From the NCBI GenBank assembly GCA_027924585.1, contig BSBM01000426.1:3451001-3515000 (forward strand): a DNA stretch of 64,000 bases. The letters run 5' to 3'. This document shows positions 46,746-58,172 of this stretch, piece after piece (position 1 is the first letter of the stretch; each line of letters opens with the position of its first letter). The stretch is from Larix kaempferi. Its lineage: Eukaryota; Streptophyta; Pinopsida; Pinales; Pinaceae. The notes beneath the pieces are model-generated. The model saw nothing but the letters and a program-made list of their open reading frames with translations, was not told the DNA's origin and ran no database searches. A program made the position numbers and the translations under genes.

Positions 46746-47098
46746 GCTTTGGGCTCACAGGGCCCGCGATCTGTGACATGGACATTCGGGGTACTGATTA
46801 CCATGCGGCTCCCTCTCTCTGTAATGAACGAAGGCATTTATGGAACTGTACGAGAACCATAAGCAAGAGCATGAACATGTGGTTAAAAGGGCCACGTCTC
46901 ATCCTGAAGGCTCGCTATCCGCATTATGGACAGAGAAATGACTCCAGCACCTCCCACAAAGCGCCCCTCATCCCATCCCTGAATTCGAGAGGCATTTCCA
47001 AGATGAAGGAGGTAGACTCAGGTTGGCACAGCTATTGGGAGCTCTACGCTTCCTGCAATCTGGTTCCTCAGAAAAGCGATTGGAACCCGTTGGACAAA

Positions 47099-47431
47099 AT
47101 GGCTCACTCAGAGGACTCGGCTGCGTCATCCCCTGACCCGCTCCTTGAACTAGAAGCAGACATTAGGACCCTTCGCCGGCGTGTACGAAGACAGGGGGAG
47201 TTCATGCGACAAATAGATGTGCAGGGAGGACACCGGTTGGATAGAATGGAGGACGAAATTGGAAGTTCGAGAGCAGAGTTTGCAGAAGCTCTTGAAATGC
47301 TGGAGACGAGGGTAACCGCTGCCATCGAAAGCATGAACAAAAGGATCGACAAGATGGAAGGAGTTCTGGTGAAGCTGCGTGAAGACGCAGGCAAGGTCTC
47401 AGAAGAAGGCAATCGCTCCTCAAGGGATTAA
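47099..47431 (+). CDS. Coiled-coil ORF inside the GC-rich retroposon
   Basis: A 110-codon frame from the ATG at 47099 (the frame is open from 46778) reads MAHSEDSAASSPDPLLELEA, then RTLRRRVRRQGEFMRQIDV and a long heptad region ending KVSEEGNRSSRD. It stops about 235 bp before the poly(A) tail. A strong coiled coil without other motifs. It could be the C-terminus of a retroposon structural protein. Confidence 0.5.
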   Translation: MAHSEDSAASSPDPLLELEADIRTLRRRVRRQGEFMRQIDVQGGHRLDRMEDEIGSSRAEFAEALEMLETRVTAAIESMNKRIDKMEGVLVKLREDAGKVSEEGNRSSRD

Positions 47432-48250
47432 CACCGACGCCACCAGTCTGTCTTCCAACCCTGCTGTTTTTTGTATGTCTATTCCTAGAAAGACCTGTTT
47501 TTGTTAATACACAGGCATATGCTTTCCTAAAAGTCCTGAATATGTATAATCACAAGCATCTATTGCTTTAAACAGTTTCCAGGATAGTTAGTTTACAGAC
47601 TTTGAAGTTGTAATTTTGCTTGTGGCTCTGCCACCCCTTTAATACAAAAACTAACCGCTTGTGTCAAAAAAAAATATTATTTATGATTGCCTTAAGTTTG
47701 ACATTTTTTTGCATTACACCACTTGATTTTCCCATTCAAAATATTTTTTTAATTTGCGTTCTTAAATCAAATATTTGTAATTAAAATCATCTCATAAAAG
47801 CCAACAAGGCACGCACAAAGTTTTGTAAATGTGTATTCTTAAGTTAATAGTTTATAATTGCAATAATCTCATATAAGCCAACAAGGCATGAAATAAATTA
47901 TTGACTTTTATTTGCGTATATTCATTAATAAGAGGAGTTTATCAATGCAGTATGTAATTTTTATTGCTAATGAGTGCTAAGTGGTATTAAGGGTAGTACG
48001 TGATTGGTCATAAGTGAGTGACATTGAACTATAAGAAATTTGATTTCTCAATTCATTTTTTTGCAAGTTTGTATTACTAACTCAATTATGATTAACTGAA
48101 ATAATCTCTTACAGGCCAACAAAGCACGAGATATGTTCTATCTTTTATCTTCTTATATGCATTAAATGAATGTATAAATGTAGTATGTAATTTTTGGAAT
48201 ATAATACAATGTAAAACCATATAATTATTTGATAATGAGTACTAAGTGGA

Positions 48251-49140
48251 CTATTTAGACTCATTCGATATGTGCCATAAATAAATTCAAAAGAGCATGG
48301 GGTCATATATAAAGTTCAACTAAAAGATTTGAAAAATATGTTTCAACATCTATTTCTTCGACATTTAAAAATCTTATCATTTTCTTTGCCTTTTGGTGAA
48401 AGTAATTCTCGGCCATGATTTCTTAATTCGATTTCTTCACACTTTCATTGTGTATGTATAATGTTGTACCTAACAACTATCCCAATTTTGACGAATTTAT
48501 AGTTATTATTTGGTGACATCAATACATTTCTTATAATTTATTTTATTTTAATTTAATATTGTGATTTCCTTCCAATCATGCTATATTATAATATGTTATT
48601 TAACAATGAAAATATTTAATATGATACTTTGTTCACTTCAAATATAGATAGAGATCTTCTTGTAATAAAACATGCAATTATGTGTGCAACTTAACTTCAT
48701 TAATCCTACATTTTATATCTTCATGAATATTTTTTCTCACGATTCAACAAATTACAGATTTTCATATACTCCTCCTAATTTATGGCATACCGAACTAGTT
48801 ATAAATGATACAACATTTCATTTTTTATGATTGTATATTAAAAACAGTTGGAGTAAATAAAATTTGTGATCAATAAAAACATTCTTTCTAGGATTAGTTT
48901 TTCCAATTTTAATGGAATATTTCTTTAATGCATAATTTTTACAAATTAAATGAAATAAATAAAATATTTACAAAAAAATTCAATGTCATAGAAGTCCTTG
49001 TAATAGAATTTTTCTAGATTTAATGAAATAGGTGTTAATACTATATATACTCTGAAATATAATATAATATATTAATGCAACAAAAATTCTATATATCCTT
49101 TATATGTAATTCTATATATCCAAATCCCAAGGGATCACAA
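48251..49140. other. No gene seen
   Basis: Very AT-rich DNA. No coding signal. Confidence 0.5.
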
Positions 49141-49395
49141 TGGAGATCTCAATACTAACTTGGATCAGTTTGAAAGATTGCGTATTTTAGGAGCAATATA
49201 TGGGACAACTAATCCACCAAAATCCCGCAAAGAAGAAATTGCTCAAATCGTAGTTTTCATTGTTCAAATCATGATTTCGACGATCTTGGTAGTTTTAAAA
49301 TCCAACATTTACTCTATGACTGATCATATTGAAGTTGCATGCGTACCTAGTGAAGCTGATTTCGATTGCTACTCGCGAGACGCCTTTACGTAAGT
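49141..49395 (+). CDS. Possible exon with a membrane segment, unknown
   Basis: The frame reads NLDQFERLRILGAIYGTTNP, a KSRKEE stretch, the hydrophobic IVVFIVQIMISTILVVL (one likely membrane helix) and then FDCYSRDAF up to a donor-like site (TTTAC/GTAAGT). Codon usage looks coding-like within AT-rich DNA. I do not recognise the family and see no partner exon. Confidence 0.35.
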
Positions 49396-49998
49396 CCTAC
49401 GAAATCCCTTTGGTATTCCCTTTGAATGAAGCAAATGAAAGAAAGTTATAAACAGAGGAGTTAATCCAGTGATTTATATGATTGCAGCAGTATTAAATGC
49501 GCTACTGTCGGATGCATATTTAACGCCACCATAAACAGATAACGTTAAAGTATAGCAGTTTTGTTATGTAGCTTTTACCTCATGCAAGACTCGGATCTCT
49601 CTTGCGGGTGGTGCTTTCGTCCTTTAATTCCTCATGCGACCACGGTGAGAGTTCTACTTGCCGTTGGACAGGTCGTTCTCACATTCAATATTTAGGCTAG
49701 CACCGACCCAGAGTTTATTGCTACCACTAGACTCAGTGTTCTACTCCAACTCTACCTCAACTCGTGTACAGATGGTTTCCCCTAGTTGGAAAAAAATAAA
49801 AAATAAAAAAGAAAAAGACCCGGATCTCTTGTAATCAATCAAAGGGCCATCTAGCTCTATATAGTGTAGACAAGTTTTATGGTGACCATGTCGTGTGCAG
49901 CTGAAAAATTAATAGCCCAACATGCACAAAAATCGAAGGAAGAAGGATAGATATAAACGCGTTTCTTTGTTGTGTTTTGATCACATCTTTTCTTCGCA
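49396..49998. other. No gene seen
   Basis: Non-coding. The part around 49580-49800 is GC-richer with A-runs at its end (AAAAAATAAAAAATAAAAAA) and may be a retroposon tail; no target duplication found. Confidence 0.35.
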
Positions 49999-50629
49999 AT
50001 GATAGACACCTCTTCACAAGTTTGTCATTGTAAGCAAGCGAAAGATGAGTATTGGAATGGAGGATTCACTTTTCTAGACGCGAAGAGAGTCAATAGTGTA
50101 AGCTTGGTGCATGATACTTATCTCATGGACTTGCCTGAGAAAATCGATAATATGGGTGTCGCTCCAAATGATCCCGGGCAAGTCACTGATGTTGAGAAGG
50201 GAAGTACTGTGTTGGGTGCAGTGAAACAAAGGGAATTAACAAATAGTATTCTGAAGCGATGTCAACAATGTCCTTGCAGACTTCAGGAGGAAATCCGACA
50301 TATTACAACGATGTCCTTGCAGACTTCGGTTTCTTCATGGACAATACTGTTGACGAACTTCGAATCATGATGAACCTTTTCGATGGAGATTCAATGGTCA
50401 AGATGTATTCAGATGTTGTGTATGGTTATGCAGAAAATCTGACAGTTTTCTATGGGTCTATGTGGGGGGATTATATTTGGCAGTTGAATGAACCTCCAGT
50501 CATTCAAAATGGTTTTGCATCACCACAGCAAGAATATTTTGGAATTAGTGGAGCGGATTTTCATGACTCCATCGTATGGAGGAAGGCCTGTCATTACATC
50601 TATAGGTATTTTTATATCGATAGGTATTT
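49999..50629 (+). pseudogene. Frameshifted coding remnant, unknown family
   Basis: The first frame (49999 to about 50260) contains GGFTFLDAKRVNSVSLVHDT and then slips. The second frame (about 50260-50629) continues with YYNDVLADFGFFMDNTVDEL and MWGDYIWQLNEPP. Around the slip the phrase TGTCCTTGCAGACTTC occurs twice within about 45 bp, so a small duplication may have caused it. No family recognised. Confidence 0.4.
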
Positions 50630-50635
50630 ATATCT

Positions 50636-51171
50636 TGTTGGAAAAATGTAATTACAAGCTGATTGCGTATCTAGTCTGCGTCGGCTCTGTCAGTCACTCA
50701 GTTAGTTCTTTTGTCAGTTCGCAGAGCTGCGGAGATGTCAGACAGTCAGTCAGACTGTCAGAAGGCCTCTTGCACACCTATATTTATTTAACCGCATTTG
50801 TATTCCGCAAGTTAAGAAATTCTTAGGTAGAAATTAATTACAATCTTTAATGTAACTCAGTAGCTTCGAGGTGAAGCGATGTCAAGTTTGTGTATATATA
50901 GAAGAAGAAGAAGATAGGGAAACACACAGAGGAATAGAGAGGAACATAGGAAGAGAGAAAGGAGAAGAAATATAGGTTCGTGATGTGTTTATGAGCCCAA
51001 GCTCATAGTTGCGCGAAGTGTATTAAGAGCCCAAGCTCTGTAAAAGGTGAAAAATCAAAGTAAATTCCATCTCTGTGTAATACCGTCAAGCTGCTATGTT
51101 TTACTGCGGTAATATATAATTCTATATTTTTATGTATTCATTCTCAAGAATGTTGAATATTGCATGTGGCA
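50636..51171 (+). mobile_element. LTR-like block, copia type
   Basis: Begins TGTTGGAAAAATG right after TTTATATCT and has a TATATATAG box near 50890, as in many copia LTRs. The same pre-insertion phrase (CGATAGGTATTTATATCTT) occurs at about 52355 without the LTR, which supports an insertion at 50636. The right end and target duplication are not certain. Confidence 0.45.
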
Positions 51172-51289
51172 CATCTTCTCCAGATTTACTTGTGTAAATG
51201 TTGTTTACATTTATGGTGTGTAAAAGAAATCAAGATTTCCCAAATATTTTAGGGTGGTAAAAGTTATTTATATTTTAATGAAAAGCTTG

Positions 51290-51560
51290 TTTAAGAGTGA
51301 GTTTGTGTGAAGTTAATCTCCGTGAAGTTAAAGAAGTTTGCAAAGTAAATGTTCTGCTAAGTGCGAATTAAATTCATGCAAAGTAAAGTTATACGAAGTT
51401 AACTTCGCATTTATGCGAAGTTCCATTTATCCAAAGTTAATTTATGCGAAGTTAATGTTCTACGAAGTTAATGTTCGGTGAAGCTAGTGTTCCCGGAAGT
51501 TGAAAGTTTACTCTACGAAGTATATGCTGGGCGAAGTGAAGTTCTTGGCGAAGTAAAAGT
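51290..51560 (+). repeat. GCGAAGTTAATGTT minisatellite
   Basis: More than a dozen variants of (T/G)(A/G)CGAAGTTAA or TGCGAAGT follow one another at 10-25 bp steps, some forming small palindromes (GAAGTTAACTTCGC). It lies downstream of the LTR-like block. Confidence 0.8.
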
Positions 51561-52649
51561 TGGGTTTCCTATTGTATGTTTGAGGATGATACAGGTGGAT
51601 TGTCCATATTGATTTTATGTCAAAATTCAAAATAAACAATTATAAAAGAAAAAATAATACAAAAAATATAGTAGTTAATAGATGGATAATTGGTAGCTAA
51701 TGCATGGATAACTTTTAGCTTGTGCATAAATAAGGGACTTCTTGATAGAAAACAATTAACATATAACTTTGGTTGTGCTAATTACATATTGTGAACAAAA
51801 TTTTCCTTATTTTGTAAACAAAATTTAGCATGCCTAGTCACTACGAGAATGTAGCTTTATTCAGAGTTATTTCCTCCAAACTATCACAGCTATGAAGAAG
51901 TGTCGTGTAACATGTTACTCAAAATTTTAACTTAAAAGATGAAGGTTCAATCAGATCCTTCATCTTCCTTTTGCAAAACTTATAATTTTGTGTCATTCAA
52001 GAATTTCTCTATTTTCACAACGTTCTAGCAATTTTGTTAACATTTTTATCTAAATGATATCGATAAACTGTAAAGTATTTTAATAGCCAGGTTTACAATA
52101 TTTGTTAGTATGTCAAATCGGCAGGTTGACCATTTAGATAATCTTATAATTTTAGTGCAGCCAGCCGTTCGAATTAAAAAAGTTAGTTAATTGGTTTTTA
52201 CGATCATCCAGTGCGTGAGATAAAGAACTGCTTGAATCTCTCAACTCAACTCTTCCTATTCAAAGATAAGATAAAATAACTGTGGTATCGCCTATAACAT
52301 TAAACCTTCAGTTATCAATAATGATTTTATTAAAGTTTGCCACTAATTATATCGATAGGTATTTATATCTTATAATTTGGGGTGGACTACCATCTATGTT
52401 TTTCCTAGAATAAAGGAGGATGAGACAAGTGTAGTGTTCAGATTGATTCATTACAGATAAACAATTATAAAGAAAAAAAAATATAAAAAATAACTAGTAG
52501 GTGGTGCATGGATAACTCTGAGCCTTAGATGATACATAGGTAGTGACATACAACCCATTTAACTAAAGAAGAGAACATCTAGATGTGGCATAGAAAATAG
52601 ATGTATATAACTAAGCATGGAGAACAAATAGCAGATAGCTTGTTCATTG
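51561..52649. other. No gene; two related AT-rich segments
   Basis: 51575-51730 and 52400-52540 share phrases (AAACAATTATAAA, GGATGATACA / GGATGAGACA, ATGCATGGATAACT), so they are old copies of one repeat. No coding signal. Confidence 0.5.
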
Positions 52650-52695
52650 CACTTAACTTGTAACCTATCGGTGTTCATCGGCCACAAGTTAAGTG
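52650..52695. repeat. 12-bp inverted repeat
   Basis: CACTTAACTTGT (52650-52661) and ACAAGTTAAGTG (52684-52695) are perfect reverse complements. A diverged version lies near 58780-58830. Confidence 0.8.
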
Positions 52696-52769
52696 GTTGT
52701 GCTAGTTTTATTCTTTTGACAGAAAAAATTGGTTTTCACTTTTAAAATACTAAGTGTAAGAGTATTTTA

Positions 52770-53062
52770 TAATGTCACAATTACCGCAAATAATGCATCA
52801 AAATTTGGGTTGGTTGGACAACCGAAAAGTCTCTGAATTTTTTTTTAACGTGATCATATTTTATAATGTCGCCATTACCGCAAATAATGCATCAAAATTT
52901 GGGTTGGCCGGTCAATCGAAAAGTGTCAGGAAACTTTTTTCCATGTTAGATTTTATTATGATTCCGATAATCCGAGCTAGAAGATGTCTCAATGGAATTG
53001 AACCCGAGTGGATGGAATGAAATCCATCTAACCCCACCAACGAGCCACCATATCCTTGACAA
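52770..53062 (-). mobile_element. tRNA-derived SINE
   Basis: On the minus strand TGGCTCGTTGGTGG (53049-53036) fits a pol III A box and GGTTCAATTCC (53006-52996) a B box, about 30 bp apart as in a tRNA gene. Downstream is a body with AACCCAAATTTTGATGCATT that occurs twice in tandem here (near 52800 and 52890) and once more near 53340. The exact 3' end is unclear. Confidence 0.6.
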
Positions 53063-53427
53063 ATTAAAATTTTAACTTATAATAGTGGCCAAATCATAAC
53101 TATTGTTTTTCAAAAATAAATGCACAACCCTAAGAAATTTTTTTCACTTAGTTCTGAAACCTCATATTTCATGTTTATGATACCAACGAATCTTACCAAA
53201 ATTTGAAGTAAAATGATAAAAAAAGCCAAAACAATGATAGAAAAAATCAACAGTACAGATGTCGAAATCGTATAATCTTTACTTTTATAATGTCGTAATT
53301 GTATAATCTTTACTTTTAGAATGTTGCCATTTCCGAAATAATGTATCAAAATTTGGGTTGGCTGGCCAATTGAAAATCTTTAACCTAAATTATCGAAGAA
53401 AAAAAACTTGACAATTATACTCTTAAT

Positions 53428-53670
53428 TGATAAAGTTTGCAGAGACACGGAATAGAGCAGAAACATAAACAGGCATATTGATTGTCTTCTCATTATTAAA
53501 CACACATATATATAGTTTCACACAACACCAAAAACCATTGGCTAATACTATGGGCTAGTGTATACCATGGGTCGACTTAATGACCTAGTCAACAACTAAC
53601 TCAACTAACTTAAGACCATTGACTCAACTAACTAACCAACTTAGGACCATTGAGATTACAACTCTTAACA
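53428..53670 (-). repeat. Copia 3' LTR
   Basis: 243 bp. On the minus strand it starts TGTTAAGAGTTGTAATC and ends CTTTATCA. The polypurine tract lies directly before it. Confidence 0.95.
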
Positions 53671-55062
53671 CACCCCCTTAATCTCAAGTGGGATGGTGTG
53701 GTCAACACTATTAATGCCTAAGTGCTTCCTCTGGAACTCAAATGCAGATTTACCCAAAGGTAACATATCAGCTAGCTGCTCCTTAGAGCCACAAAACATC
53801 AAACTGATTTCTCCATTACTGACTAACTCACGTATGAAGTGATAACGAGTGTCAATGTGTTTACTCTTCCTATGAAATACATTATGTTTAGACAACTGTA
53901 TAGCAGAACTGTTGTCACAATAGATGGTTGTTGGTTCTGTTTCTGTGTGTCCCATGTCCTTCAAGAGTCTTCTGAGCCAAACTGCATGGCAGGCTGCTGT
54001 AGTTGTTGCAATATATTCTGCTTCTGCTGAAGACATGCTCACAATAGGTTGCTTTTGAGAAGCCCAAGAAATAAGACTGGTGCCAAGATGGAAAGCATAA
54101 CCAGATGTACTTTTCCTATCATCAATACTACCTACAAAATCACTGTCTGTGTGCCCTGTGAGAATACAGTCCTATGAATGAGTGTACCAAATTCCATAAT
54201 CAATTGTACCTACAACATATCTCAGTATTCTTTTTCCAACTTTCCAATGAGAGTCTTTGGGAGATTCCATGAATCTAGAAATAAGACTGATAGTATACAT
54301 CAAATCAGGTCTAGTAGCAGTCAAATACATTAAACTGCCTACTAATATTTTGTAAAGTGTAGAATTTATTGCTGGTCCTTCATCATTCTTGCTTAACTTG
54401 GTTCCTGTAGAAATGGGATTTTCTACTAGTTTACATTTATTCATTTTGAATCTCTGCAGAATGTCAGTAGCATACTTATGCTGACAGATGAAGATCCCAT
54501 TTTCACTTTGATCAACTTGCAGACCAAGGAAAAACTTCATAAGACCAAGATCAATCATCTCAAACTCCTTTTTCATCACTGTCTTAAATTCTTCTAGCAT
54601 CAAATTCCTAGTATAGATCATATCATCAACATAAAGACAAACAAGTAAAATGTTACCTTGTTGATATGTTTTAACATACATAGTAAGTTCATTGCTGCTT
54701 CTGCTGAACCCATTGTTGATGAGATAAGAGTCAATTCTGCTGTACCAAGCTCTTGGAGCTTGTTTGACACCATACAAGGCCTTTTTTAGCTTACATACCT
54801 TGTGTTCTTGACCTTTGACAGCATAACTAGGTGGCTGATCTACATAGACTTCTTCTTCAAGTATGCCATTCAGAAAGGCAGATTTCACATCCATTTGGTA
54901 AATAGGCCACTGGTTTTGAGCTGTTATCGCAAGTATAGCTCTGATGGTGTCCATCCTTGCTATTGGAGCAAAGGTTTCTTCATAGTCTACACCATATTGC
55001 TGTGCAAAACCTCTTACAACAAGCCTTGCCTTGTACTTTTCTATCTCTGATTTTTCATTCAA
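53671..55062 (-). pseudogene. Copia reverse transcriptase and RNase H
   Basis: The minus-strand frame 55062-54172 holds the reverse transcriptase: KARLVVRGFAQQYGVDYEET, MDVKSAFLNG, and the catalytic YVDDMIYT (YVDD present), followed by HKYATDILQRF. It stops at 54174-54172 shortly before the RNase H region. RNase H (54042-53665) reads SSAEAEYIA, CDNSSAIQLS and HIDTRYHFIRE, the typical copia set with the DN pair. The stop between them and the breaks upstream make it inactive in its present form. Confidence 0.9.
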
Positions 55063-56651
55063 CTTGGTCTTATAGATCCATTTTACACCAATGCAGCTTT
55101 TATCTGATGGGAGATCAACTAGATCCGAAGTCTGATTCCTCTCAATAGAATCAATCTCTTCATTAATTTCTTGGATCCACTATGGATCTTTTGCTACTTC
55201 TTCAAAACATGTTGGCTGAGATGAAAATAGAGCATACTGTAGTTGCTCATCAATGACAGGAGTCTGATCATATAACTCCCTTAAGATTATGGTTCTCTGG
55301 TTCTGTTGTGGACTGTCTACTGGTGTCCCTTCTTGCTGCTGCTGCTGCACCTCAAGTCTGGGTATTCTGTGTGGTTCTGGTGGTACTGGACTGTCAGACT
55401 GTTGAATGTCTATTGTATCAGTCCATTATTTATCTTCCAGAAATTTGACATCTCTCCTCACCACTGCTTTCTTGGTGACAGGATTATACAGCTTATAGGC
55501 TTTCTACTATTCACTATAGCCTGTGAAAATACACCTTTCACTCTTGTTGTCCAACTTCTTTCTTAACTCATCAGGTATGTGTGCGAATGCAAAACATCCA
55601 AATATCCTGAGATGTGAGACACTAATCTGAGTGCCACTCCATGCTTCTTCAGGTATCTTGTCTTTGACACTTACTGTGGGAGATCTGTTCAGTAGATATA
55701 CTGAACATGCAACAGCTTCTGCCCAATAATCATTGGATAAATTTTTGTATGAGAGCATACTTCGGACCATGTTCATGATGGTCCGATTCTTCCGTTATGC
55801 AACTCCATTCTGATGTGGAGTGTATCTGGTGGTATACTGATGCTGGATTCCATGCCGCTTATAGAACTCTGCAAAATCATGAGATACATACTCACCTCCA
55901 CTGTCTAATCTGAGTATTGTGAGTGGTTTACCTGACTACTTTTCAGTCAATGCTTTGAACTCTTTGAATCTGGAGAAGGATTCTGGCTTATTTCTGAGAA
56001 AATAAATCCAGACTTTCCTGCTATAGTCATCAATAAATGTTAGGAAATACAGACTACCTCCTATAGACTGGGTTTGCATGGGTCCACATAGGTCTATGTG
56101 AACAAGTTCCAAGTGTTCTTTGGCTCTATTAGTAGAAGTGGGAAAGTTGTCCCTTTGGTGTTTCCCTAAAATACAGTCTTCACAAGAACTTGACCATTCA
56201 TTCATGACTGGTAATCCTTTGACCATGGATTTTTTTGTAGATGAGAGAGACTCTGAAATGGTAGATGACCATACCTACAATGCCATAACCAGGTTTCACC
56301 TAGACTGGAGACAGTATGAGCATATGACTGTGACAAGATAGCACTCCTTAGGCTGAGTGGGAAAATTCTATTCTTGGTCATTTCTACTTTGGATAGGATT
56401 CTTCTACTAGGAGATTTATCATAGACAACACAGTAGGAATCAATGAACCTAACATCATACTTATTCTGAATCAGTTGACCCACACTGATCAGATTGACCT
56501 TAAGATTTTGAACATAGAATACATCATCTATGTACTTCTTCTCATTTTGTTTGGTAAGTATAGGAAAAATACCTTTGCCTTGAGTTGGAACGAGATGATG
56601 ATCACCCAGTTTGATCTTTGATTCAACAGATGGATCTAGGTCAGAAAACAA
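55063..56651 (-). pseudogene. Copia pre-integrase and integrase region
   Basis: The frame 56651-56202 holds the pre-integrase stretch, ending near WLWHCRYGHLPFQSL (the H-x-H part of the zinc finger). The frame 56226-55936 holds the core start with VHIDLCGPMQT and FIDDYSRKVWIYFL (D and D of the DDE triad). The next frame (55776-55507) has YWAEAVACSVYLLNRSP. Several stops and frame changes separate them. Confidence 0.85.
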
Positions 56652-57529
56652 TTATTTGTTACATGTCATATGATTGTTGCATCCACTATCTAGCAACCAT
56701 ACATTTGACTAATGTTCTGCTTCATTCGCCTGGTATGACAGAAACATAACTTCTGACGAATTTTCTTCAACATTTGAGACATTTGCTCTGCCACTGTTCT
56801 GATCTGCTTGCTTCTTTCTGTAGTCACGTTCATAGTGGCCATATTTCTTGCAGTAGTTACAGTAGACATTGGACCTATTAGTCCATCTCTTGCCTCCTCT
56901 TCCTCTCTGGTTCTGAGGGTTATGATTGTGTTCAGAGTGATCTGTGTGTTCATGGTGATCATGGGAAGTTCTATCCTCTGTGGAATTAGAACTCCTTCCT
57001 CTTCTACGTTTTCCTCTGCCTCCTCGACCTCGACCTTTGTTGAAAGAAGTCTGAGTGCTAAATGCATGAGACAGAGACTCGTCTTCCTAACTGAGTCTAG
57101 CTTCATGAGACAAAAGGGACCCTGTTAACTCTTCTAGAGTAAACGTCAACGGATCCTTAGATTCTTCTATGGAAGTAACCACGATAGAGAATTTCTTAGT
57201 GAGGCATAGAAGTACCTTTTCAACAATACCCTTCTGCTCTAGGGCTTCGCCATAGGTTTGGAATTGCATGACAATCCCAAAACCCTAGTCATAAACTGAT
57301 CGATAGTCTCTGTGTCTTTCATCTTAAGACTTTCAAATTGAAGTTGAAGGGTTTGGAGTCTTACCGTTTTGACTTGATCCATACCTTTGTATGCTTCCGT
57401 GAACTCCTTTTCGACCATGTCCCAACACTTGTTGAGGTGGAGAAAGGTCTGCATCTTGATAGACCATAACTCGTCATTCTTGTCGTTTAGCGTTAGACCT
57501 GAGATCGGCTTCATGTTCATGCTTTCCAT
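56652..57529 (-). pseudogene. Copia gag and protease start
   Basis: The first frame (57529-57239) is the gag N-terminus (LNDKNDELWSIKMQTFLHLN). After a frameshift the second (57269-57087) continues it (LEELTGSLLSHEARL). The zinc knuckle survives in part (YGHYERD). Near 56690 a WLLDSG motif marks the aspartic protease (D-S-G). Stops follow both. Confidence 0.8.
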
Positions 57530-57929
57530 GGATTATGACAACAGTTAAACTGGCCGTCGCAGTCTACTAACTGACATAGTGCATTGATGGGGTGCGGCAG
57601 ACAAAATCCTATAAGTCCAAGGCTGGTCATCGCAATTTTTCTTCTAACAAGCTTGCAACAATCATCGTAGGTTGTCCTCAGCCAAGGTGCGACAACGTCA
57701 CAGTTTCTCTTCAGCCAGGGTGAGATGTCGCAGTTTTCCTTCAGGGGGGGGTGTGACAGCCTCCCTTCAGGAGTTTTTTCCATCAAGGAATTATTTTTTT
57801 TGTTGTGGACCAAGTGTTCCGTCTCTGTCCCATGCTAAAACTTCTAGTCGTGTGTGTGTGCTCTCCAACTTCTTAAAAGGCTTACCCAAAAAGAAAGATC
57901 AAAGGATCAGGCCGTCAGCTCTGATACCA

Positions 57930-58167
57930 TGATAAAGTTTGTAGAGACACATAATAGAGCAGAAACATAAACAAGCATATTGATTTCCTTCTCATTATTA
58001 AACACACATATATATAGTTTCACATAACACCAAAAACGCTAATACTATGGGCCAGTGTATACCATGGGTTGATTTCATGACCTAGTCAACAACTAACTCA
58101 ACTAACTTAGGACCATTGACTCAACTAACTAACCAACTTAGGACCATTGAGATTACAACTCTTAACA
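57930..58167 (-). repeat. Copia 5' LTR
   Basis: 238 bp. Same ends as the 3' LTR. The primer-binding site for initiator tRNA-Met follows immediately on the minus strand. Confidence 0.95.
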
Positions 58168-58172
58168 TTAAT

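Larger units (their letters stand above)
46231..47674 (+). mobile_element. GC-rich poly(A) retroposon or retrocopy
   Basis: The block is much richer in GC than its AT-rich surroundings and ends in CCGCTTGTGTC plus nine A. It interrupts the duplicated FCP1 segment. I cannot find target-site duplications, and part of the target (about 380 bp relative to the first copy) is missing. The plus strand has broken coding stretches in its first part (NDHVLDPIP, a stop, then YGFDVYLGATRWQEPHDKW) and an intact frame at the end. Family unknown. Confidence 0.7.
45130..48250. repeat. Degenerate satellite and segmental duplication downstream of the gene
   Basis: A motif of about 100 bp (CTTGATTTC-CCATTCAAAATATTTT, CTTAAATCAA, CATCTCATAAAAGCCAACAA) recurs near 45180, 45325, 45618, 45905, 47710, 47820 and 48040. 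In addition 46084-48250 repeats 44601-46080 as a whole, including the end of the FCP1 exon, except that a retroposon replaces about 380 bp. Confidence 0.75.
53423..58172 (-). mobile_element. Complete Ty1/copia element with TTAAT target duplication
   Basis: The LTRs (53428-53670 and 57930-58167) begin TG and end CA, differ slightly, and are flanked by TTAAT at 53423-53427 and 58168-58172. A primer-binding site (TGGTATCAGAGC, about 57918-57929) and a polypurine tract (TAAGGGGGTG) are in place. Internal order on the minus strand is gag, protease, integrase, reverse transcriptase, RNase H, the copia order. Frameshifts and stops break gag and pol, so it cannot make its own proteins. Confidence 0.95.

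Noticed and set aside
52981-53049. Genuine tRNA gene
   Set aside because: A and B boxes are present, but I could not fold a full cloverleaf and the body continues into a repeat, so a SINE is more likely.
55306-57128. Plus-strand frames within the copia element
   Set aside because: Antisense to the gag and pol regions.
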